From: CAYNNP01 sp964398215
Lineage (GTDB): Bacteria > Planctomycetota > Planctomycetia > Pirellulales > Pirellulaceae
DNA: 6,614 bases
Direction of reading: 5' to 3'
Assembly: GCA_964398215.1 (NCBI GenBank)
Contig: CAYNNP010000305.1
Coordinates: 1-6,614, forward strand
Made by a program: the position numbers and the translations under genes. The first letter of the stretch is position 1, and each line of letters opens with the position of its first letter. The notes beneath the pieces were generated by a model. That model was not told the DNA's origin and made no database searches. It was given only the letters and a program-made list of their open reading frames with translations. Positions 1 through 6,614 of the stretch are shown one piece after another.

Positions 1-162
1 TTTGCGCTGTTCCGGCACGTATCGCGTCCTTGGTCCGGCCTACAACCAAACACCATAAAACCACATCTTCATGGTCGGGCATTTCACACCACTTCCGGTT
101 ATGATTGTCGCAGGATTCCTCCTCCATCAAGCTTGCAGCCCAATAGTCATTGAAGATTCACC
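1..162. other. Leader upstream of the symporter gene, no gene recognised
   Basis: No coding region with recognisable features is seen here. The first plus-strand frame is open from the window edge to a TGA at 151-153, but its product (about 50 residues) resembles nothing I know and could be chance. A TATGAT at 100-105 resembles a -10 box, but no acceptable -35 is found at the right distance. The promoter of the symporter gene is probably in this stretch but cannot be placed with confidence. Confidence 0.5.
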
Positions 163-1446
163 ATGAACAAGCCTCGGTTGGCAACACACTGGCAAATTCT
201 GATCGGAATGCTGGCTGGATTGTTGGTTGGTGCTCTTGCCACCCAATTTGGCCATGAACAGTTCGTTATCGACTGGATCAAGCCATTTGGAACCATCTTT
301 ATCAACTTGTTGAAACTGATTGCGGTTCCAATGATCATCACTTCGCTGATCAAGGGGATCGCCGAACTTGGTGATATCACTCAGCTTTCCAAGATGGGCC
401 TCCGAACGGTAACGCTGTACCTGGTGACCACGGTTTTCGCGATCATGATTGGCCTGATCATCGTGAATGTTGTTCGGCCAGGTGAGAAAATCGACGAAGA
501 AACGCGTGTCGAATTGCTAAAAACGTTTGAAGAAACGGCAACAGACAAGATCGATGTCGCGCAAGCACAGCAGAAACAGGGACCGCTTCAGCCTTTGGTT
601 GACCTTGTACCGGGCAACATTTTTTCTGCGTCGACTTCAAACCGCAATATGCTGCAGGTCATCTTTGTGGTTGTCCTGTTTGGGATCGGTTTGCTGCTTG
701 TTGCCCCAGAACATCAACTGCCAATCAAAACGTTCTTCGATGCGCTGAACGAAATCGTGCTGAAGATCGTCAACATGATCATGGTGACAGCACCGTTTGG
801 CGTATTCGCTCTTTTGGCTTCCCTGGTTGCCGAGATTCAGTCGATAGGTCTCTTGCTGGGGCTGTTGTGGTACGCCGGGTGCGTGATTGTTGGTCTCGCC
901 ATCATGATTTTCTGCTTCTATCCGGCGCTGGTGATCTGGTACACCAAGCAGAGCTACATGTTCTTTTTCAGAGGCATTGGGCCGGCTCAGATGCTGGCAT
1001 TTTCCACCAGTTCAAGCGCGGCAACGCTGCCAGTCACCCTGGAACGAGTCGAAGACCACTTGGGCGTCGACAAGGAAGTGTCCAGCTTTGTTTTGCCAGT
1101 CGGTGCTACGGTCAACATGGATGGGACAAGTTTGTACCAAGCCGTCGCGGCAGTCTTTATCGCGCAAGCGTTCGGAATGGACCTGGATTTCCAACAACAG
1201 TTAACCATCGTCCTGACAGCGACTCTCGCATCAATCGGATCAGCAGCAGTTCCCGGTGCAGGGATGGTGATGCTGGTGATCGTCCTGGGTGCTATCGGAG
1301 TTCCCGAACAAGGACTCGCATTGATCTTTGCTGTCGACCGAATTTTGGACATGTGTCGAACCTGCGTGAACGTCACAGGTGATGCTGCCGTTTGCATGCT
1401 GGTCGCGGAAAACGTAAAAACCAACCAAGGACCGCCCGAGAAATAA
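163..1446 (+). CDS. Dicarboxylate/amino acid:cation symporter (DAACS family, GltP/GltPh-like)
   Basis: This is an inner-membrane secondary transporter that would import acidic amino acids (glutamate, aspartate) or C4-dicarboxylates with Na+ or H+. The 427 residues are normal for the family. Visible landmarks, in order: hydrophobic helices from residue 11; the HP1 serine-rich tip STSSSAATLP (281-290); the TM7 motif NMDGT (318-322); the HP2 segment ASIGSAAVPGAG (356-367); and TM8 with D392, D396, R399, T400, N403 and D407. These align with GltPh D390, D394, R397, T398, N401 and D405. The arginine at 399 favours a substrate with a side-chain carboxylate over neutral amino acids; this is inferred from family knowledge. 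A polar stretch at about 105-150 separates TM3 from TM4. The ATG at 163 leaves a normal short N-terminus, with only a weak GAAG upstream as ribosome binding site. The gene stands alone, convergent with the DUF1501 gene. The exact substrate cannot be read from sequence. Confidence 0.96.
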   Translation: MNKPRLATHWQILIGMLAGLLVGALATQFGHEQFVIDWIKPFGTIFINLLKLIAVPMIITSLIKGIAELGDITQLSKMGLRTVTLYLVTTVFAIMIGLIIVNVVRPGEKIDEETRVELLKTFEETATDKIDVAQAQQKQGPLQPLVDLVPGNIFSASTSNRNMLQVIFVVVLFGIGLLLVAPEHQLPIKTFFDALNEIVLKIVNMIMVTAPFGVFALLASLVAEIQSIGLLLGLLWYAGCVIVGLAIMIFCFYPALVIWYTKQSYMFFFRGIGPAQMLAFSTSSSAATLPVTLERVEDHLGVDKEVSSFVLPVGATVNMDGTSLYQAVAAVFIAQAFGMDLDFQQQLTIVLTATLASIGSAAVPGAGMVMLVIVLGAIGVPEQGLALIFAVDRILDMCRTCVNVTGDAAVCMLVAENVKTNQGPPEK

Positions 1447-1488
1447 TCGTGTCGGGTTGAAGGCGGTACTACGACCACAAGGCACTTT

Positions 1489-2931
1489 CTAGCTCAACAC
1501 CTGCTGAACCAATTCGCCGTGGATATCGGTCAATCGAAAATCACGTCCTTGGTATTTGTAGGTTAATCGTTCATGGTTGATTCCCATCAGGTGCATGATC
1601 GTGGCGTTAAGATCGTGTACGTGAACCGGATCGGCCGTGATGTTGTAGCAATACTCGTCCGTTTCGCCGTGCGTGTAGCCACCTTTCACGCCCGCGCCAG
1701 CCATCAACACAGTAAAGCAACGTGGATGATGGTCGCGGCCATAATTCGTTTTCGTCAACGCGCCTTGGGAGTAGATCGTTCGCCCAAACTCGCCACCCCA
1801 AACGATCAATGTGTCTTCTAGCAAACCACGTTGCTGCAAGTCATTGATCAGCGCCTTGGTTGCTTGGTCGGTATCGTTGCACTGCCCCTTGATGGCTTTG
1901 GGCAAACCACCATGGTGATCCCAGCCCATGTGGAACAGTTGCACAAACCGCACATCGCGTTCGGCTAGGCGACGCGCCAGCAAACAATTCGATGCGTAAC
2001 TGCCTGGGCGATGAACATCTGGACCATAAGTCTCCAAAACATGTTTCGGTTCATCCGAAATGTCCAACAAATCGGGCACGCTATGTTGCATGCGGAACGC
2101 CATTTCGTATTGCGAGATACGAGCTTGGATGTCGGGGTCGCCGATCGTCTCAAGACGTTGACTGTTCAATGCATTTAAACGATCCAAAGTGCTCCGCCGC
2201 AGCGCCGTGGATACACCTGAAGGATTAGACAAGTACAATACGGCATCACCCGTGTTTCGAAACTTGACGCCCTGGTGTTTTGATGGGACGAATCCGGATC
2301 CCCAAAGTCGATCGTACAGCGGTTGATCGTTGGGGCGGCCACTACCAAAGGACGTCAACACGATGTACGCGGGCAGATCCTCGTTTTCGCTGCCAAGTCC
2401 GTAACTGATCCAAGAACCGATGCTCGGCCGACCGGCCAGTTGCGAACCTGTCTGGCAAAACGTGATCGCCGGATCGTGATTGATCGCTTCGGTGTGCATC
2501 GAACGGATCATGCACCACTTGTCTGCCAACGAAGACATGTGAGGCACGAGTTCGCTGAACCACATTCCCGATTGGCCATGCTGTTTGAATTTGAACATCG
2601 ACGGGGCAACCGGAAACTTCTTTTGCTTCGATGTCATCGTCGTCAATCGTTGACCTTTTCGAATCGTGCTCGGCAGGTCTTCGTCAAAGTGATCGGCCAT
2701 CGTTGGCTTGGGATCAAACAAGTCCATTTGCGATGGGGCACCCGACTGAAACAGATAAATGATCCGCTTTGCTTTGGGCGGATGATGTGTGCCGCCGTTG
2801 TTAGACGAATCGGCGAACGAATCGCCTGCCAGTGAAGCGAGCGCCGCAGCGCCAAGCGACGCCCCGCCACGGCGCAAGAATAGACGCCGATTGATTTCGT
2901 CTTGGATCGTGATTGCTGGGTTAATATCCAT
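1489..2931 (-). CDS. DUF1501 family protein, Tat-exported, alkaline phosphatase/sulfatase-like fold
   Basis: This is a 480-residue exported protein of the DUF1501 family, common in planctomycetes and grouped with the alkaline phosphatase/sulfatase superfamily; its substrate is unknown. The N-terminus has a twin-arginine signal: RRLFLRR at residues 15-21, a hydrophobic run rich in Ala and Leu to about 35, then a likely cleavage region near 36-40. Family motifs follow: SGAPSQMDLFDPKP (63-76), HTEAINHDPA (146-155), MGWDHHG (335-341), WGGEFGRT (378-385), YGRDHHP (397-403) and HVHDLNATIMHLMGI (437-451). The His/Asp-rich motifs are candidate metal ligands, by inference. I chose the ATG at 2931. An in-frame ATG at 3015 would overlap the upstream gene by 67 bases and place 28 unlike residues before the Tat signal. 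A GGGA (2937-2940) lies five bases before the chosen start. The gene follows the PSCyt1 gene by 17 bases, which suggests co-transcription and probably translational coupling. No truncation is seen. Confidence 0.93.
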   Translation of the reverse strand: MDINPAITIQDEINRRLFLRRGGASLGAAALASLAGDSFADSSNNGGTHHPPKAKRIIYLFQSGAPSQMDLFDPKPTMADHFDEDLPSTIRKGQRLTTMTSKQKKFPVAPSMFKFKQHGQSGMWFSELVPHMSSLADKWCMIRSMHTEAINHDPAITFCQTGSQLAGRPSIGSWISYGLGSENEDLPAYIVLTSFGSGRPNDQPLYDRLWGSGFVPSKHQGVKFRNTGDAVLYLSNPSGVSTALRRSTLDRLNALNSQRLETIGDPDIQARISQYEMAFRMQHSVPDLLDISDEPKHVLETYGPDVHRPGSYASNCLLARRLAERDVRFVQLFHMGWDHHGGLPKAIKGQCNDTDQATKALINDLQQRGLLEDTLIVWGGEFGRTIYSQGALTKTNYGRDHHPRCFTVLMAGAGVKGGYTHGETDEYCYNITADPVHVHDLNATIMHLMGINHERLTYKYQGRDFRLTDIHGELVQQVLS

Positions 2932-2948
2932 TGGAATCCCGATTAGTT

Positions 2949-5900
2949 CTAATTTCGCATGACAAATTCGTCGGTGTTCAGCAACACATTCGCGGTCATC
3001 GTGTAAGTCGCCCACTGGACCGGGTCGATTTCCGTCTCGGGTTTCCAGTCACCAACCGCAATCAATTTCTTTGCGTCTTGCGGTGATCCGGCGAAGTATT
3101 TGTGGTCAGATTGAATGCCAGTTTTCAAGACCAGCATTTCATCTGCCGTTGGCTTGCGCGAAAACAGATTCATGTAGGCAAATTCGATTCGCGACTCGGG
3201 AGTCGATCCTCCTTCGTTGATCATTTTTGCGGCTAGCCCACGAGCGGCTTCGATAAAGGTGACTTCGTTCAGCAGCGACAGCGCTTGGAGCGGGGTGTTG
3301 GTACGCGAACGTTTGATCGTGCAGACTTCTCGGTTAGGTGCATCGAACAGCAACATCGTTGGCGGAGCGGCCGTTCGTTTCCAAATCGTGTACATCGTTT
3401 TTCGGTGCAAACCTTGGTCTTTGTCGTGTTTGTAGTTTCGCAAATTGCCGTACACGCTGGTTTCATCCCAAACTTTTGCGGGCATGTAAGGCCGCACGCT
3501 TGGCCCGCCGATCTTGTTGACCAACAAACCGCTGACCGACAACGCTGAATCACGAATCAGTTCGCCAGTCAATCGAAAACGTGGTCCACGAGCGACCAAT
3601 CGATTGTCGGGATCTTGTTCCAGCGATTTGGTTGTGACCTGCGACGACTGCCGATATGCGTGACTCGTGACGATCAGTTTGTGAATCGCTTTCATGTCCC
3701 AATTTTGCGCCGGCGCACCGTTGACTTGCGGCAGCACGGTCGGGTTCATGAACTCGGCAGCCAGAAAGTCCAGCAGTTCGGGATGGCTGGGATACTCGGC
3801 CTGGGATCCGAAGTTCTCAGTTGTCTTGACGATTCCTATTCCAAAGAAGTGTTCCCAAGCACGGTTCACCCAAACGCGAGCTGTCAGTGGATTCGATTCG
3901 CTTGCGATCCACTTTGCCAGCCCCAGCCGATCCATGCTTTGGTCAGCCGGCATCGGTGGTAAAGCAGCGGGCAAGCCCCGCGTCACTTTCTCGCCCGGTT
4001 TGTCGTATTCGCCACGCACCAAAATGAACGCGTCCTTTGGCTCACGCTCCTTCATCACCATCGTAGTTGGAAACGAATTTTCGTAAGCAACCGCCGCCTT
4101 CTTTGCTTTGTCTCTGTCACCAATCGCGGCCAGCAAATCGGTGTCCTTCTCTTTTTCAAACCAATCACGAAGCCGCTTATTTTGTTTTGCATTGCGGTCC
4201 TGTCGCTTGACCGCCAAGATTTTCTGGATGTCGCCAGGCAGCCCTGTTGTCGCCACCGACAAATCCGATGGCGAATCAGCGGAGACAGAAAACCGAAATC
4301 GACCGATTGCATGTCCGGTGTACGGCGAACGATGCTTCATCTCGATCCGCAGTCGTGAATTGCTGGGCAGATCTAGCGGTTTGTTCAGCACCAAAATCAT
4401 CTTGCGCGGTACTCGCTTGGCGACTTCGTTGCCGTTGAGCGCCCAGCCCTTTTTGGCGACGAGCTTTTTGTGCTGCGCCGCGCGCACATTGGCGACGTCC
4501 CAGCCCGGTTGCGAAAAATCGGCTTCCACACGATCAAACGTCAACGGCTTTGTTTTCGCACCTTCTGTCTCAAGGAAAACGTTCAACTGAGACAGAACGA
4601 TATTGCCGTTGCCGTTTCGCCCAAACCCTTTTTGGGCCAGTGATTCGTGCGGCAGGACTTCCAGCATCATGCCTGTCAGCTGGTCACCAGAAACGGTCGT
4701 CGTGATTGTGTAATCATCAAAGCCTGGGTTCTTGCCGTGCACCAAAGTCGATTGGTCTTCGAGCGTTTTGAATGATGCGCCGCCAGCGGATTTGGTTTCC
4801 AAGTCCACCAGTACATTCCAGCTAGCGGGCTGCGGGCTGGCTTCGCGATCCGACTCCCACTTCGCCAGTCTTTTTGGGGAAGATTTGCGGATGGCCGCGA
4901 TTAGTTTTGAGGCTTTCGTTTCCTCTGCTTTTAAATCGACAAGCTTAGATTCTTGCTCCGCCGATTTCAGCGTCAGCAGTGGTGGCGTGTTTTGGCCGTT
5001 CTTTCCTTGGGGTGAAAGGACGCCAGATTCTTCAACTGAATTGAAGAACGCAAACATCTGATAGAACTCTTTTTGGCTGATCGGATCGTACTTGTGATCG
5101 TGGCATCGGCAGCAGTTGAAGGTCAGCCCCAACCAAGTCAGTCCGGTGGTTTCGACGCGATCAATGACCGTTTCAACGAACCACTCGTCAACAATTCGGC
5201 CGCCTTCGCCATTGAGCCGATGGTTGCGATTGAATCCCGTCGCGATGATTTGGTCTTTTGTTGCGTCGGGCAACATGTCGCCAGCAAGCTGCTCGACAGT
5301 GAATTGGTCGAACGGTTTGTTTTTGTTCAGCGAGTTGATCAGCCAGTCGCGCCAAGCCCACAGTTCGCGACTACCGTCACTTTGGAATCCGTTGCTGTCG
5401 GCATATCGAGCAAAGTCCAGCCAAGCGATCGCCATTCGTTCTCCATAGTGGGGCGACATCAGCAGTCGATCGACTAGTTTTTCATAGGCGTCTGGCGACT
5501 CGTCTGCGAGAAAAGCCTCTGCCTCTGCACCTGTTGGCGGCACGCCGGTCAGGTCCAGGGTGACGCGGCGAATCAAAGTCGACTTGTCAGCCAGTGCGGC
5601 GGGCGAAAGGTGGTGTTGTTTTTGTTTTCGCCGCAGAAACGCGTCGATTGGATTTACGGATTTGTTGCTTGGTATGCCTGGTCGAACCGTTGGCTCGAAT
5701 GCCCAGTGGCCTTGATACTTGGCGTCTTGATCAATCCATTGCCGCAAAAGCTTGATTTGTTTTGCCGAAAGCGAGCGTTCCGATTCTGGCGGCGGCATGA
5801 CTAGGTCGGGATCATTTGACGTGACGCGGTCGATTAAATCACTGGCCGATGCGTCACCTGGAACAATCGCAGCTGCATGTGCACCATCGGGTGTATCGAG

Positions 5901-6074
5901 TCGCAAATCGGCTTCGCGCGCCGCATCATCTGGTCCGTGACACTGATAGCAGTTGTCCGACAAGATCGAGCGGATGTCGCGATTGAAATTGATGTCCGTC
6001 TGTGCATGCAGCGATGATCGGGCAACCATCATCAAAGCAATGGTCACCAAGACGAGCAGTATATTGCGTTTCAT
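2949..6074 (-). CDS. PSCyt1-DUF1549-DUF1553 (PSD1) cytochrome c-like exported protein
   Basis: This 1041-residue planctomycete protein is probably periplasmic; its reaction is unknown. Domains in order: a Sec signal peptide (1-24, basic MKRN start, hydrophobic core, cleavage after SLHA); a PSCyt1 cytochrome c-like domain (about 28-118) with CYQCH at 42-46 and a probable axial Met93 in MPPPES; DUF1549 (about 140-350) with a second CxxCH, CCRCH at 321-325, in the family motif followed by DHKYDP; a lysine/glutamate-rich, possibly helical linker (370-412); a beta-rich insert (about 415-600) with GFGRNGNGNIVLS (483-495); a second charged segment (615-665); and DUF1553 (about 712-1038) with NPLTARVWVNRAWEHFFG (728-745) and RTNTPLQALSLLNE (924-937). 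The ending TDEFVMRN is typical of the family. Length is usual. No Shine-Dalgarno precedes the ATG at 6074, but the signal peptide starts there directly. It is the first gene of an operon with the DUF1501 gene. Haem attachment is inferred from the motifs. Confidence 0.95.
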   Translation of the reverse strand: MKRNILLVLVTIALMMVARSSLHAQTDINFNRDIRSILSDNCYQCHGPDDAAREADLRLDTPDGAHAAAIVPGDASASDLIDRVTSNDPDLVMPPPESERSLSAKQIKLLRQWIDQDAKYQGHWAFEPTVRPGIPSNKSVNPIDAFLRRKQKQHHLSPAALADKSTLIRRVTLDLTGVPPTGAEAEAFLADESPDAYEKLVDRLLMSPHYGERMAIAWLDFARYADSNGFQSDGSRELWAWRDWLINSLNKNKPFDQFTVEQLAGDMLPDATKDQIIATGFNRNHRLNGEGGRIVDEWFVETVIDRVETTGLTWLGLTFNCCRCHDHKYDPISQKEFYQMFAFFNSVEESGVLSPQGKNGQNTPPLLTLKSAEQESKLVDLKAEETKASKLIAAIRKSSPKRLAKWESDREASPQPASWNVLVDLETKSAGGASFKTLEDQSTLVHGKNPGFDDYTITTTVSGDQLTGMMLEVLPHESLAQKGFGRNGNGNIVLSQLNVFLETEGAKTKPLTFDRVEADFSQPGWDVANVRAAQHKKLVAKKGWALNGNEVAKRVPRKMILVLNKPLDLPSNSRLRIEMKHRSPYTGHAIGRFRFSVSADSPSDLSVATTGLPGDIQKILAVKRQDRNAKQNKRLRDWFEKEKDTDLLAAIGDRDKAKKAAVAYENSFPTTMVMKEREPKDAFILVRGEYDKPGEKVTRGLPAALPPMPADQSMDRLGLAKWIASESNPLTARVWVNRAWEHFFGIGIVKTTENFGSQAEYPSHPELLDFLAAEFMNPTVLPQVNGAPAQNWDMKAIHKLIVTSHAYRQSSQVTTKSLEQDPDNRLVARGPRFRLTGELIRDSALSVSGLLVNKIGGPSVRPYMPAKVWDETSVYGNLRNYKHDKDQGLHRKTMYTIWKRTAAPPTMLLFDAPNREVCTIKRSRTNTPLQALSLLNEVTFIEAARGLAAKMINEGGSTPESRIEFAYMNLFSRKPTADEMLVLKTGIQSDHKYFAGSPQDAKKLIAVGDWKPETEIDPVQWATYTMTANVLLNTDEFVMRN

Positions 6075-6105
6075 ATTTGGCGGGTGGGTTTGGTGGGCTA
6101 CCAGC

Positions 6106-6111
6106 AGTATA
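6106..6111 (-). promoter_or_regulatory. Candidate -10 box for the PSCyt1-DUF1501 operon
   Basis: On the minus strand TATACT matches the sigma-70 -10 consensus at five of six bases and lies 31 bases before the ATG at 6074. Transcription would start near 6099, giving a leader of about 25 bases. No good -35 hexamer is present: the bases 16-18 upstream read roughly CAACGC. The call rests on the -10 box and its position alone. Confidence 0.35.
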
Positions 6112-6160
6112 GCTCACGCCACCAGCCAGCGTTGTATCCGCCTCCGAGGTAGTGAGTTTT

Positions 6161-6178
6161 TAGGCCGGAAGTCGGCTA
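6161..6178. repeat. Short palindrome at the 3' end of the HsdR remnant
   Basis: The sequence GCCG (6164-6167), a five-base loop, then CGGC (6173-6176) forms a small hairpin. TA pairs on the outside (6161-6162 with 6177-6178) could extend it across one unpaired base. The stop codon of the HsdR fragment lies inside the right arm. It does not look like an intrinsic terminator for minus-strand transcripts, because the hairpin is followed there by A residues rather than T. It may be part of a dispersed intergenic repeat (with the adjoining CTAACGCC), but only one copy is visible in this window. Confidence 0.35.
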
Positions 6179-6514
6179 ACGCCTTGTCGCTCCCCGAAAA
6201 CGCTTTTCCTTGAGCGCCTTTTCCAGCTGCTGAAGTTGATCCAGCGTCTGTGGCGGAATCGCCGTCCTCGGCAACGCTCTGGCATCGAACTGCAAATTGG
6301 CAACGGGACGATTGCGAGGCGAATATAGTCGAGCGAACCAGTAGCAGAAGTGAAACAGTTCGCGAACCGCCTGCTTGGCATCGTTATCCGGGATCGCCCG
6401 GTGCGAGTGAACAGCGCGATTGCCGAGCGTGATGACAATTCGCTGTTCGCCTCTTGCGATGGATACGCCGATACAAGCCGGCCGACGCACGAGTGGAGAG
6501 CACTGCGTAGACAA
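6176..6514 (-). pseudogene. Remnant of type I restriction endonuclease HsdR subunit (DUF4145-type N-terminal segment)
   Basis: This open frame of 112 codons (TTG start, TAG stop) has a middle section (residues 26-105, about positions 6439-6200) that reads like the N-terminal region of a subgroup of type I restriction enzyme R subunits. The marks are LGNRAVHSHR (30-39), AVRELFHFCYWFARLY (49-64), F76 and LPRTAIPPQTLDQLQQLE (81-98), then a charged helical start (ALKEKR, 100-105). In intact HsdR proteins this is followed by a longer coiled coil, a PD-(D/E)xK nuclease and a DEAD-box translocase. Here the frame stops seven residues later. Residues 1-25 do not resemble the family, and the first part of the DUF4145 domain is missing. 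Homology is therefore cut at both ends, and no HsdM or HsdS gene is in view. I infer a dead fragment from loss or rearrangement of a restriction locus. Expression as a small protein is possible but unlikely. The family match is from recall of its motifs, not a search. Confidence 0.68.
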
Positions 6515-6614
6515 AAAAGCGTAGGCAGCAAAACAAAAATCGTAGTCGCTGGCATTATGTCTGCTTTTTTATTGATAGATGACAAATGACAATTTCTAAC
6601 CACGTTTCACTGTC
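6515..6614. other. Non-coding right edge with small imperfect direct repeats
   Basis: No gene is recognised in this stretch. An ACAAAAAAGCGTAG (6511-6524) is followed by a near copy, ACAAAAATCGTAG (6533-6545), and TGACAAA (6580-6586) is followed by TGACAAT (6587-6593). The frame of the HsdR remnant remains open to a TAA near 6573, but the encoded residues do not resemble HsdR. The repeats are too short and too few to assign a role. Confidence 0.4.

Noticed and set aside
1..153. Open plus-strand frame from the window edge as the end of an upstream gene
   Set aside because: About 50 residues with no recognisable motif could be open by chance. The true frame cannot be decided without upstream sequence.
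867..1382. 171-codon plus-strand open frame inside the symporter gene
   Set aside because: It is a shifted-frame shadow of a gene with unmistakable family motifs, and its translation has no recognisable domain.
1432..1466. Possible terminator hairpin at the end of the symporter gene (CCCGA/TCGGG or CCGCC/GGCGG)
   Set aside because: The arms are only five bases with long loops, the two pairings are mutually exclusive, and there is no T-tract.
2323..2835. 170-codon plus-strand open frame opposite the DUF1501 gene
   Set aside because: The translation is Arg-rich and lacks any family resemblance, while the opposite strand is fully explained by DUF1501 motifs.
2932..3015. Upstream ATG for the DUF1501 gene at 3015, giving 28 extra residues
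   Set aside because: The extension overlaps the end of the PSCyt1 gene, is highly charged and moves the Tat signal away from the N-terminus. The ATG at 2931 gives a normal signal peptide directly.
6171..6190. Integron attC-like core (GCTAACGCC)
   Set aside because: The flanking bases do not fit the RYYYAAC core, no partner core at a suitable distance is seen, and there is no integrase.
6350..6589. 79-codon plus-strand open frame opposite the HsdR remnant
   Set aside because: It has no ribosome binding site or recognised domain, and the opposite strand carries the HsdR-like motifs.
6160..6603. 147-codon minus-strand open frame overlapping the HsdR remnant
   Set aside because: It is the alternative frame of the same stretch. 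The motif-bearing frame is the one ending at 6176, and this translation is Arg/Ser-rich and resembles nothing.

Overview
The window most likely comes from a planctomycete, probably a Rhodopirellula/Pirellulaceae-type marine bacterium. The main reason is an adjacent gene pair that is a hallmark of that phylum: a large exported PSCyt1-DUF1549-DUF1553 cytochrome c-like protein followed by a Tat-exported DUF1501 protein. Moderate GC content and weak or absent Shine-Dalgarno sequences are consistent with this. The assignment comes from gene content alone.

Layout. Positions 1-162 are a leader with no gene I can support. 163-1446 (+) encodes a full-length dicarboxylate/amino acid:cation symporter of the glutamate/aspartate transporter family, with all the family's substrate- and sodium-site motifs. 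It faces, across only 42 bp, a two-gene minus-strand operon. The first gene (6074 to 2949) encodes the 1041-residue PSCyt1/DUF1549/DUF1553 protein, with two CxxCH haem-attachment motifs. The second (2931 to 1489, start corrected inward by 28 codons) encodes a 480-residue DUF1501 protein of the alkaline phosphatase/sulfatase-like fold. Seventeen bases separate the two genes, so they are probably co-transcribed from a promoter near 6106-6111.

Upstream of the operon, 6176-6514 (-) holds an orphan fragment. Its central ~80 residues match the N-terminal DUF4145-type region of type I restriction enzyme HsdR subunits. No motor, nuclease, HsdM or HsdS accompanies it, so it looks like a decayed remnant. 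A short palindrome lies exactly at its 3' end, and the DNA beyond 6514 carries only small imperfect repeats.

How the parts work together. The operon exports two partners by different routes, Sec for the cytochrome-like protein and Tat for the DUF1501 protein. This suggests a periplasmic redox/hydrolase pair, but the biochemical role of these families is unsettled. The transporter is probably an independent unit for acidic amino acid or C4-dicarboxylate uptake. Apart from the HsdR relic, the window looks like ordinary planctomycete chromosome, and I see no clear new system.
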